A DNA stretch of 64,000 nt from Brachycybe producta (Eukaryota; Arthropoda; Diplopoda; Playtdesmida; Andrognathidae): assembly GCA_036925085.1 (NCBI GenBank), contig JAUPFP010000004.1, positions 8,034,938-8,098,937 on the forward strand, written 5' to 3'. Both the position numbers and the translations under genes were made by a program. The notes beneath the pieces were generated by a model, which was given only the letters and a program-made list of their open reading frames with translations, was not told where the DNA came from and searched no databases. Positions 21,760-33,400 of this stretch are shown piece after piece. Positions within the stretch are counted from its first letter, which is position 1; every line of letters starts with the position of its first letter.

Positions 21760-22440
21760 AATATATTCTTTTCATTCGAGACTTTATTTGTAATTTATTA
21801 GGTGATGGAGTTTGAGATAGACGATGGTCAGTAGAGATGAATGGTGAGAAAAGCAGTAGGAGTCTCGTGCAGGGAAGTGAATTTTTCAATAAATAAAGAC
21901 AAAAGTACATACTTTCACGGCCATGCCTTAGTTTTTTTAATATTCCTCGTTTTGTTTTAAATGTTTTATTCTGAATGTTGCTGTAAAACCGAAACTTTTA
22001 AGACGGAAGCCAATGGAGATTTCGATAAGTTGGTAAGTTCTTTTGGTTATTTCTTGCATATTACTTGCACAATTATCAGGAAATTTTTAAAGAAATAAAG
22101 ATAAACAGCAGTTTCACAGCCAGGCATTGGTTTTTTAATCTCTCTCGTTGTTTAATTATTTTCAATGTTTTATTCTAAACCCTACAGTGGATAGTTGGAG
22201 TGAATTTTTTGAATAACACATGAAAAATAAAGAAACAGAAAGAATATTTAAATAAATAATAACTAATTATAAAACTATCTATTTTTATCTGTATTTCTTT
22301 AAAATTTCAGGATCTATGTTAAAGTATCATCTGCTAACTTCTTAGGAGCCATCTTCTTGCCTACTGCCACTAGAGGTGCTTATTGGACATAAGGTCCATT
22401 ATATTGACCAAGATAATGTAGTAAACCTCCTGGAGACTCT
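21760..22440. other. intergenic, nothing recognised
   Basis: AT-rich sequence with two similar stretches (GTGAATTTTT...AATAAAG near 21880 and 22200). No gene or element end was recognised. Confidence 0.4.
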
Positions 22441-22543
22441 TCTCTACAGACAGGTAATTAGAAATTGGGATGAGCAGAAGTTAGCTCCGCCCTTTTTATG
22501 ATGAACCACACAACAAACCAATTACAAGTTGCCGGTCGTCATA

Positions 22544-24591
22544 CAGTGCGTTTCATATATATAGACGCACCCCAAAAATGGGTTATATCTCGAGTTAAAC
22601 TTGATGTATTCGCCTGAAATTTTCACCATAAACAGATCATCTTTTATTACAAACTTTCTGCTAAACAGAATTTTTTTTCTTGAAAAGGTAAAAATTAAAA
22701 AAATTAAAAACTGGAAAATGGCCGTTTCATAATTATAGACGCACTAATGAACTTTTCACTTTAATTATTTATTGTGACAAAATAACATTCGGAACACAAC
22801 AGTAACATTAAAATTTATAAGGTATATGACTGTCCTGATGTTTTAGACCTGCCATTCGAGAGTGGTGATATTTTGTTTCCGTAACCATTCTTTCATTAGG
22901 TTATTGGAGGAAACTGGGGAATTTTCTTGCTAGAATACTAAGCTAATACTATGGAATTGATGTTTTATGGCAGTACATACTCTTGTAACAATGTCTGATA
23001 ATCGCTGATATTTGTTTTGGTTGAAATAAAGGCAAAGCTCCTCATTCCAAAGGTGCTAAACACTTTGCATATTGTCAGGCTCCCACCACCATTGGAAAAA
23101 AATCATCCAAGATGATTCTGATGGTTTTTATTATTTTCTTCATATTAGAAGGATGTGAGGAGAAAACCACAATATTTTTCTAAACAAAATTTTGGAAGAT
23201 TTAGTGCCTTTTGTATGAGCAGCTTAGTTTTGGAAAAGCAGGCTCAGCCTTTATTTCAGCCAAAAGAAATATCAGCGATTATCAGACATTGTTTAGAGAG
23301 TATGTACTGCCATAAAACATCAATTCCATAGCATTAGCTTAGTATCCCAGCAAGAAAATGCCCCAATTTCCTTCAATAACCTAATGAAGGAATGGTTACA
23401 GATCCAAAATATCACAACTCTCGAATGGCCGGCGTGTCCACCGGACTTAAATTTTGTACAAAACTTTTAGGACATCATTGTACGTGATTATTAAGCAGAT
23501 TGCCATGATTATACTACAATATCAAAGCTGAAAAGTGCCATTTTAGCTGCTTCAGGACAGAATTTCTGTAAATGTTTATAAATCTAGTTTAAAGTATGTA
23601 GAAAACAATGTTTAAGGTCTAAAACATCAGGACAGTCATATACCTTATACATTTTAATGTTACTGTTGTGTTCCGAATGTTATTTTGTCACAATACTTAA
23701 TTGAAGTGAAAAGTTGATTAGTGCGTCTATAATTATGAAACGGCCATTTTCCAGTTTTTAATTTTTTTTAATTTTTACCTTTTTAAGAAAAAAAAATTCT
23801 GTTTAGCAGAAAGTTTGTAATAAAAGATGATCTGTTTGTAACACCCTGTAAATCGTTATCCCGCCAAAACCATAGCCCGGGGGATAAACAACTCTTGCTC
23901 ATCCCTCTCCCTCCTTCTGACTCATACCCAAGAGGCAGATTGATACACATAGGACCATGGTCACTTGGACCTGGTTACACCTTGCAGGTGTACAGGTACA
24001 AGGTATAAAAGGGCCGTGCTCCTCTTTGTAGTTAGTTCTTGTCCCTTGCCTGTATTACGTGATCTAAATCCGAATCATGGGCCTGAGGACGCACCATTAG
24101 TATTGATACATTCATCATTGTATTCTGTGTTTCTTACAAGTGATGAATAAAGTTATAATAAAAAACAGCATGGTCTTTCTGTTAATGTAACCAACTTCTC
24201 TTCAGAGGCCGGAGACTCCACAAGGCAGGAGGTATACGATTCCTAGCAGCTACAACATCTCTTGTCGGTGTACCGAAAGGAGATGTATATCAGCATCGAC
24301 CGGAAGAAAAAGATGGCCGCCACTCTGCTGCATAGATTTCACCCCCATGCAGAGGAGTGACCACAATCTGTCTCCATCCAACTCTCTCTGCAGCTCGAAT
24401 CTTCTCCGTAGGGGCACCGTACGGTTCAGAGAAGAATCAAGATACAGAAGATGTCACCTTAAGGTTGGTAAAATAAAATGGCCGATGCCAAAAGCTCACA
24501 TGTTTATGATGAAAATTTCAGGCGAATCCATCAAGTTTAACTGAAGATATAACCCATTTATGGGGTGCGTCTATATATATGAAATGCACTG
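22544..24591 (+). mobile_element. Tc1/mariner-like foldback element with degenerate transposase
   Basis: The ends CAGTGCGTTTCATATATATA (22544) and its near-complement (to 24591) are bordered by TA on both sides. The two halves are inverted copies of each other: the left arm 22544-23060 mirrors about 23200-23840 plus 24505-24591. The plus strand near 23345-23560 reads ENAPISF, then LEWPACPPDLNFVQNF and SKLKSAILAASGQN, the WP-SPDLNP-ENLW-type end of a Tc1 transposase; stops make it non-functional. The right arm is interrupted by a solo LTR (23837-24500). Confidence 0.88.
23837..24500 (+). repeat. solo LTR inside the Tc1-like element
   Basis: 664 bp from TGTAACACCC to AGCTCACA, flanked by an exact 4-bp duplication TGTT (23833-23836 and 24501-24504). 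The inverted arm of the host element resumes exactly after the duplication. A TATAAAAGG box lies at about 24004 and an AATAAAG signal at about 24146. Confidence 0.92.
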
Positions 24592-24649
24592 TATAAAGGG
24601 CGGAGCCAACTTCTGCTCATCCCTATTTCTAATTACCTGTTCTCTACAG

Positions 24650-25210
24650 AAAGCTAGCAGTTTCTCTAGGCCTTCACAGCCAAACCCCACAGAACTTAAG
24701 AAGCCCTGGGGAACTATAGTCATAGTTTTTTACCTTGAAGAGTAATTAAATGAGTCCATTGTAGAATAGAACTGTTTATTTGGCACATAAATATGGTGGC
24801 CACGAGGTGCAACCACAATATACAACCACACAATAACACTCAAACCCTCACGACAACACCCAATACTCCACAACATCCAAAACTCCACAACACACCCCTA
24901 TGGCACATTCCTCCTCCAAAGAGTCACTGTGACCATTCCCGCCAGCAGCAACCTCAACCGGTCACTGCCCCTCCAGCCGTCCTCCATGGCCAGTGGTGTG
25001 GGAACGCATCTCCCGTCCCTCTCCTATGCCGGTTCCCCGACTAGCCATTGAAGAAACCAGGGTCTTAGCCGTTTACTACCGTACAAACACGGACAGAAAT
25101 GGCCAATAACCGTAGGAAGAGACTTCTACCGTGCCAACCGGTGAATTCACGGACCAAAATCCATGAAACACCATTGCCAACCAGTGGAACCACAACCTAC
25201 CACAGTATCA
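24650..25210. other. unresolved repetitive region
   Basis: Contains a CA/AC-rich low-complexity stretch (24820-24900) and segments with many CCGT/ACCGT words that resemble those right of the solo LTR at 25215 (25946-26300). It is probably internal sequence of the retroelement whose LTR fragment is at 26321, but no gag or pol motif was recognised. Confidence 0.4.
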
Positions 25211-25214
25211 CGGA

Positions 25215-25945
25215 TGTGGCAACCTGGTCTGCTATTTTTAAATTTTTGATAGAGCAGACGAATTCCCTATGGTGGTCTGCCTGACAGCTACAGTAGGCTG
25301 TTGGGATAAATGCCATTTTGGTGCCAGCAGATGTCTCACCATGAAGTCAATGGGTGAGAGGTCAGATGTGACCTCTGTCCCCTTCAGGTGGAGTTGCCTG
25401 GAGGTTTCCTGTGGCCTGGTCAGACACAGGATCTGGGCAGTGTGTTGGAGACAAGGGACCAGTGAAGACTTGTGGGTGGAGGTCAGGGAGGCCTCCACTG
25501 TCCGGCATTTGGTCGTCTTCGTTTTGCTTTTGGTATTTGCGTTTTTGTATAGTGCCTGGCTGGAGAAATCTTCCAGCCAGTTCTGTAAATATTTCTGCCA
25601 TTATTTTTATCACCGAAAGTGTAAATAAACACTTTATTTCACCGTACGCTTGTGTCGTGTCTTTTATTGGGGATTTACTGCAGGAGGGTGGGTTAACGGT
25701 TTGGGGAAAACACAACCGTCCATCTCCGTCCTTTATCGGCTAGTAAATCGTGTCGGCTCAGCAAGGCGGCGTTTTACGTCATGTGTCACCGTCGAGAAAG
25801 CTCTGCGTCGGCACTACCCGAGGGGTTTAACCGTGAGGCGGCTACGGGTGCGGTCCCATCCCCGCGTCGGAGCTAGGTCACCGGTAAGTGGAGAATTTTT
25901 TTTTTCACTTGCCATGTACTGTAACGTTCCATATGGGACGTTACA
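25215..25945 (+). repeat. solo LTR
   Basis: 731 bp from TGTGGCAACCTGGTCTGCT to GGGACGTTACA, flanked by an exact 4-bp duplication CGGA (25211-25214 and 25946-25949). It is related to the LTR at 61129-61919: both hold GACGAAYTCCCTATGG, CATTTTGGTGCCAGCAGA, GGTGGAGTTGCCTGGAGG and CTACGGGTRCGRTCCC blocks. An AATAAACA signal lies near 25625. Confidence 0.93.
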
Positions 25946-26320
25946 CGGACAAAAGTCCGTGTCCTACGATAAAATCACAGTGAGTGACTTACCGTCTTCG
26001 ACCATAGATATACGAACAAATATCCGTAATCCACCGTGTACTAACAGTAAAACTAACTTTTTACCGCTTCCTACCGGTCCTGCACAGTAAACCACCGTGC
26101 TACTGGTATACTAACTGTAAAAACTGACCATACACCGGTTTCTACCGTAGTCCCATGGACAACTCAGTGCCCCACAGTGTACTTGCGGTGTGCAATGGTC
26201 CAAACTGATTTCCACCGCAGTTCCATGAACAAAGTCCACACCCTGCAGTGTACTAACAATTTCACGGTCTTTTGACCATGCAAGAGGAGCAGGGTAACGC
26301 AACCCGGCACCTCCACCAAT
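25946..26320 (-). repeat. retroelement leader with primer-binding site
   Basis: Next to the LTR end at 26321 the minus strand reads ATTGGTGGAGGTGCCGGG. The 16 bases at 26303-26318 are complementary to a tRNA ending CCCGGCACCTCCACCA, so this is a PBS. The intact gypsy element at 48.5 kb has nearly the same PBS. The remaining sequence consists of diverged ACCGT-rich repeats without a reading frame of note. Confidence 0.65.
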
Positions 26321-26567
26321 TGTAACAACCCGACTGGTCTGTAACAATATCCAGGGCTGTTTTTACCTAAACCTGCCCAGACTCCGTCGGGGACGGGATC
26401 GCAGCATTAGCTGCCTTCTTGCACACCTGTCCTGGGTGGCGCCAGGAAACAGGAGTCTCCCTCGCCAAATGTCGCTGGACGAAAGACCGACGAACACTAC
26501 AAGATACCACGATGGATTCCACCATGAACCGGCGCGAAGTTCCGGCCGCACAAGACGGAAACAGGAC
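26321..26567 (-). repeat. truncated LTR (3' part of a 5' LTR)
   Basis: On the minus strand it ends CCAGTCGGGTTGTTACA directly before the PBS. It matches the corresponding end of the 61129-61919 LTR (GGAGTCTCCCTCGCC, GGGGACGGGATCG) and breaks off near 26567. Confidence 0.75.
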
Positions 26568-27448
26568 TATTTTTCTAATAGATAATAGCTTTTTTTCACT
26601 TTCTGATTACAACCAGTTACAGCCTTTAGTTTCGATTGCAGCGAATATTAAATCAAATTACCTACAATACATAAAACCGAATTCATATTATTTAAGGAAA
26701 CATATCGGAATAATATAGTAATATAGTAACTACAAGTATTAAAAATGGAACAAACTTGATACAATCACCATAACTTATTTTCTCAATCACAACTTGTATA
26801 CTTTTAAAGAAATGTCTTTATATCTGACAGCAATAAAAGGCAGCTAACTGAAATTGCTACAAATCGACATACTCTATACAAATATGATCGACGATCCCTT
26901 AAGACCTATGAGCCAGCTGAAAAAGTGTCAGTTCGAAAAATGATTTTCGTCATAACCTAATACTATAGATTACATGTACTGTATATTGTATTGTCTTCAG
27001 CAAAAGTCAATTTTATAATTTAACACATTTAAAACACGGTAAAAGCATAAAAATGGGTCAATTTTATCAGATTATCATAACATCTTTATTGATGTAAAAA
27101 TGAAAAAATTGGAAATGGTTTAGACATATAATTATAGCAGTGGCATTTCTTATTAAATGTTTATAATTAATTTTCCCATAATTATGTTTTACATGCAGGA
27201 TAACCAAAGTAAACGTATCTAATGTAGGCCTATACAACACAGGAAATTACCCTTAGTTATTTTTCTGTTGAACATTTTGATGCCAATTCAGCCCCTAAGG
27301 CGAAAATAATGTCAATGGACATGTGAAATTACGATTCTCATGTGTTCGTAATAAGGCATTGCTCTAATTCTTTCGGCCAAGAATCCGCGTTTTATAATTT
27401 TACAATAATTAGCCACTTAAAAATTCTACATGTACAAAAAACCTTTAA
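26568..27448. other. intergenic, downstream of ELP1
   Basis: AT-rich, no gene recognised. On the ELP1 strand an ATTAAA hexamer overlaps the stop codon region (about 27445-27450) and may serve as poly(A) signal; no canonical AATAAA was seen immediately downstream. Confidence 0.4.
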
Positions 27449-30400
27449 TTAGAGCTTTAGGTTTTCCAACTTCCATTTGATGCTGTGGTTTAACGCTGGC
27501 GGCTGCAGGAAACGCACACCTGCAATCAAACATGAATTCATTACACACAAAAAAAACATTTTACTTGGTTTTAAGAATCTTTATTGCACTCACAATCTTG
27601 CGGAATATTTCGACCCACGACTGGATTCTGAGTGATCTGTGCAACAACACTGTTTGCAGTCGACATTGGACCCAACTGAAACAGAAACAACACCATTTTG
27701 GCTTTAGATTATACGATTTTAGGCTATCTATACTTAACCGTGATATCCGGTTGAATAGTATGTCCAAGCGTATCGTCCACTGGCCAGATGGCCGACTTAC
27801 AAGATATGATGTGTCTCAAGAACAGGTCGAGACGAGTCTGAACGTCTTGAGCTTCTTTTTCAAAATCGTTTAAATATAGGGTTCTAACGAGACACGCACA
27901 ATCCTCTTGACATAAAAACAGGCACATTTCAGGATAAGCATTAAGACAAACTACTATAATTAACCTACCCTTCATCTGATCGATTCGATTTATGATTAAA
28001 GTAACAGATTCTAAAATGGCAACATCTTCAAACTGACTTCCTTCTTTCAGAGAAACCTTTTTCCTTTCTAGTTTCTTTTTATTACGCGACGTATGACTAG
28101 GAAGTTCGACATACAATTAGATAACATTGTAACAAAAAATAAAATAATGATTACGTGACAAAGTTTTCTTAATGGGTTACCTCGTAAAGCGGCTACCGGT
28201 TCCCGACAGCGAAGTCATTTGCCTCGAAATCCCTGTTACTGTACTTGCATCAGAAAACAGCTCTGATTCCGGAAAAAAAGATTCTTCGTAATCACCTGAT
28301 GATATTATAAAAAAATGTCACATTAGAATTAATAGTAATGAATATTTCTTCTAAACCTAATGCAAAAAAAAAAACCTTGTAGCTCATTTCGCTTCTTGAA
28401 ATTCTCTCGAACAACAGAAAGTCTTGCAACGAGCCGATCAAAATCGACTCTTTCTTTCTCTATAACGCTGATAATGGTGGCCGAATAATTTGTCAGATAG
28501 GGCTTCAGATGACTTTCCACAATGTCTATCCTACAGTACCTGTGCATCTTTATGAACAAGATAATTTTCAAATATCTAGTTATTATCGATCATAACAGTT
28601 TTACCACCGATTTTCATTGTTGAAATTCCATGACTTTTCCCGTTTTTTTTAAAAAAAAACTTAAGAGATCACTGTAATATATATACATCCCTCCCCCTGC
28701 TAGCACAGTAGCTATTAGTTCGTGATTATTTTTTAAAAAATTCATTAATTATCTTAATATTTCAGATTGAGTGGCAACCATGTTTTCCCCTTTTTTTTCG
28801 AATTTTAAAAATTCTTGACTCTTTGTCCTTTTTCTGTGCCCCATTGAGTCTGCCTGAGCTCTTTTGATTGCTTTTTAAAAGAATATTTTCGTGTTAATAT
28901 GTATTTCAACACTGAATTTCTGTGGGTAAAAATTGAAAAATATCGTCTTTTTAAAGTTGAGTAATTTTCAAACTGCGATATTTTAAAACAAATTAACTTG
29001 AAAATATCCTTAAATGATTAAAAAAACTGACTGAAAAAACACTTTCCAGTTTCTGTTTCTGAAAAGAGGAATTAAGCTTGTAGCACACTACATCGGATCA
29101 GAACGAATCAGAATATTTTGATAACAAGCATCTCAATGGAGCCTCGCCAACGGGACGTTTCGAAACCAATCCAAGCTAATGTGCTGGGCTCCATTGAAAT
29201 GCTTTTTATCAAAACACTCAGATTTGTTCCCTTCCCATGTAGTGTTACAAGCTTAATTAGATTTCGATCAGCGTTTACACTTTAAAACCACCTTAACACA
29301 AACAACGAAGAATAAAATAATAAATTAACAAGATTACCAAAAGCATTGCAGACTCTAAATTGTGCCCTTCGATCATAGCAACAATAGCTTCTTCGGGATC
29401 CTAATTATAACAATTAGTTAAATTATACGTGTAAAAGCAAACTAGGCTTTCACAAAAAAAAAAATAACCTTAGCATAATTTTCCAACAATGCGGCTGCTT
29501 CAACAAAGTGTCCATTTGACTTCAGCTGATCTTAAATTATTACAAGCCATTTAAAACTTAAGTTCGATAACGTGCAAATAATAAATTATTCTCAATTACG
29601 AGCAAAATGCCGAGCCAACTCCACCATTTTCCCCGCATCTAAATTCATTTTGTGAGCTACACAAAACGCTTGCTTCCAATTCAAACACTTTGTAAATGCA
29701 TTCAAAGCGTCTTTGTGATTTCCGACTTTGAGATACAGTAAGCCAGCTTCCTCCAAGTGATTGCCGTTGAGTAAATAACTGGCGTGGGCTTCTAAAATTG
29801 CCTAAAATTTCACGATTACTTTTAAAAACAACAACAACGCCCCTTTATCGTTTTAAATTTAACCTCCCACTGCTTGGAACCTTTGGGAAAACACTTTACA
29901 GCATGTGTGTAAAGACAGTAAGTCTTAACGAAGGTCATGCATTCATTGAAATGCTCATCCCCTGAAAAGAAAACGACATTTTTACGTCCTTTATGTATGG
30001 GATTTCATTACAGAAAGATAACTATCTTGTGACAGTAAATCGTCATATCTAGCCAATAACCTTGCAACAGTCACAAAGGCAAATTACAAAATATTATGAA
30101 AAGTAGTCATATTATGACCATTGACTAATATACAGCATAATATGACAAGTCATAAAATAATACAAGCACAAGGGGTGACATCACAAAAAATGACTGTCAC
30201 AATTGTATGAGGCCTCCGATTTCTAACACGTACAAAAACGTACCACATTTGCATATACTATCGAGCGCTTTCTTGTAACGGCTCAAATGAACATCGATCG
30301 TGAACCTTTGATAATTTAATTCCATTCGCTTTAACTCGTTTAAGAATGGAAGATATTCTTTCGGGTCCTATATGAAACCAGTTGTTTGTAAAATTACAAA

Positions 30401-33400
30401 ACAAGCTGCATGAAAAAATGAATGCCATAACCTTTTGAGATTTTTCGGCCACCATAAGCACAAGATCAAAATCGTACGTTCCGAGTGCTACGTTGTAAAG
30501 TTGGTCAACGTCCACTAAATAAAGAAGATGTCTCAACGCCGTTTCTGGTTTAGTTGTGTTTCCATTCAATTCGGAATCTGAGAATAAAAAGAAGTAATCG
30601 AATGTTATTAAATTAATAAGGAAATTATTTTTTATAGAAAGCCTCAAAAGAATTTTTAATAAATTGTGAACAATTAAAAAGCCATAAAAAATCTATAATT
30701 TCAACAAGAATTTTAGTATGAACAAAATGGCTCACATGTTTCGATCAAAATTGTAACGATCGTATATTTTATTAAAGTATGCGTTAATTAATATTTTACG
30801 TATTAAGATAATGACATTTTTTATGTTGTTATTACAAAATATTGTTTGAGCCATATTTATATCGAAATCATTTAATTGTAATCTCTAAAGATGGTCACAT
30901 TTGTAATCAAAACATCTGCCATCTTGTTCTTATAGAAAATTCTCATTGAAATTAGTTTTTAATGGCTTTTTAAGTCTGCAAAAATAATTATAAATTTTTT
31001 CCAGACTATCTAAAGTATTATTAAATTAATTAACAGTCATGCATTTAACCTCTAAGTTCTTTTATCTTCTGCAAAGCATAATCCAATTCTGGTTCTTTCT
31101 TTTTTGCATGGGCCGTAAGAATTCCCAAAAAGTATCTATATCAACGAATGAAAAGCTAAACGACTTTCCTCAAAACAAAACACATTAAAAATGTTAAAAT
31201 ATAATTTTCTAAACATACCGATCACGATTTAACCGTTCCATTTCATTTCGAACGACATCGCAAACTAAATCCACTTTGCTCTTACAACATTTTTGTTTGT
31301 TTTCACTGTTCGAAATGCCACAATCAGGAAAGTACGATACTTTATAGATACTCATAGTCACATCGTCGTCACTACGAGATGTGAATTCGTAATAATTAGA
31401 TCTGGAAAAGCATCACAAATACTCAATAGCAAACCGTAAACTGGACAGAAATAAGTTGATGAGAGTAACGTCATCTACTTGTTCTAGGAACAATGTCACA
31501 TTTTTAAGAAAATGCTGCAAAGAAAAATAACAATAAATAAATAAGATTAATTCCTGAATCCCAACATCTACTTCTGGATTGTGGTCAAAAAGAAGATTCA
31601 TATCGACTCTATGCTTTCTCATGATCGTCACAGCGTCTTTGTACTTCAATCTGCAATCAAAACAAACCTCTTTAGATTTTGTTACGCTAGGTTTTTATTT
31701 GCGAGAAAAACTAACTGATCAAGATTGTGTTTTATGGCGTGAAGGACGAGAGCTCTCGGATGAATGGCTTCCAAATTTCCACGAGGCATCTGAAGAACCA
31801 CTTTTGTATCCTTCGATGTGGCAACAACGATACGAGAACCACGCTCGACATTTCTTAACTCTTCATTCGCACTCAAGTTCTTCAAAGTTAGAGTTGCTAA
31901 GTGGATTTAAAATACGATCCGCTTAGCTTCTATTTGAAAGATTTCATTACTTTACTAAAATCACCGTTTTCAAGTCGATCGAGCGGTAAACAGTGAAGCA
32001 AATGATCGTAAGTTGTGTAAATCACGAAATCCCCATTTAAAGTAAACGACGTACATTTATCTGACAACTAAAAACAAATGAAAGAGCGCGACATATAACA
32101 GATTATGAATGAAATCATTTTCTTTTCCTTTTTCAACAATGTGCAACTTAAGCAACTAGTTGAAAAATTTCTAAATAATGATGTATTTCAAAATATTTTG
32201 ATTAGTAATCTGAAACTTGTCAATTTATGTTTTTCATTTCAAGTTCGCTATTGGTTTGGCTATTAAAAAGATAAATTCTTGACTGGCTTATTTACACAGA
32301 CACTCTCAAGAAAATCATATTTAGACCTATGTTTAAACTTCTAGTATCAACCAAATGTTTGAATTTCTTCATCGGATGCTTCGAATTATGCTTTCTTATC
32401 GTTATAATTTGCCATTTGAAAAAAGAAGAGAAAACGATGTTATTTCAGAAATTTTAAAAAAACGTCAGAATTCATTGATACCAGGACATTATCAAAGTAA
32501 AGACAATAGGAATCGGAAAGAGCAAGTATGTGGTCCTATAAATAATAAAACAAACAATAGCCTTATAAAGACATTTTTCATTTGATAAACATGTTGCTTT
32601 CTGTATTTTTTACCTGTTCCAGCAATTTCATAACCCTCATGAATGGTGACGGCTGACGAAGTTTCAAGGACACATCATCACGAAGATTCCACGGGCAAAT
32701 GACATCAGCATCTTAAAATAGAATAAGATAAAACTACTTTAACAAATTTACAATAACGAATAAGTAAACCGTACCGCAGCTATACTTTAACAACGATCCA
32801 TCCATCAATTGAATAGCAGCAATCCTCCCATTAGAAGTGCTGATTTGAAACACTCCTTCTTCAACGTACAGCATTCTTCTATTAAGAAAGAACATTGAAT
32901 ACATACTACTACATTCAAAAACTTCCCGGAATCACAAACTGGCATTGAAATGATGCGTGCAAGGATCATAAAATTTCGAAAGTTGCTGACTTTAAATCTT
33001 GGTGCACACTACGAGCCCATAATGGCGCACTCGTGTCACAGCTGTTTGATTGTGGACAAACCTAAGTGTTTTAGCGGATTCCTGTAGCATGAACTGTACT
33101 AGTTCATAGCTGAGGGATGAATCACAACCGTGCCACAGCCTCCCTACTCGCCCAACCTTATACTGAAAATTGGGCTTAGAGGTCGTCACTTCGCAACAAT
33201 GGATAACATCAACAAAAAAATGCCAATGTGGGCATATGCATGCTTAAAAACAACGATTTTAACATGTATCAAAGCTTGGGAATACCGATGAAGCAACTGT
33301 GCGGGTATGTGCGTGCAAAAGGAAAGTATTTTGAAGATGCGTAGGTTTACAAGACCAACTGTTCACTCAATACGTTTCATAACAAAATTCCGAAAACGTT

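Larger units (their letters stand above)
22450..24640. mobile_element. ACAGG-family MITE split by a Tc1-like element
   Basis: The MITE ends ACAGGTAATTAGAAAT (22450) and its complement (to 24640) are flanked by an exact 9-bp duplication TCTCTACAG (22441-22449 and 24641-24649). Only about 140 bp belong to the MITE; the rest is the insertion at 22544-24591. Its middle also lacks a segment found in other copies. Confidence 0.9.

Noticed and set aside
32355-32585. 76-aa plus-strand ORF within ELP1
   Set aside because: It lies opposite ELP1 exon 14 and adjacent introns and shows no domain.
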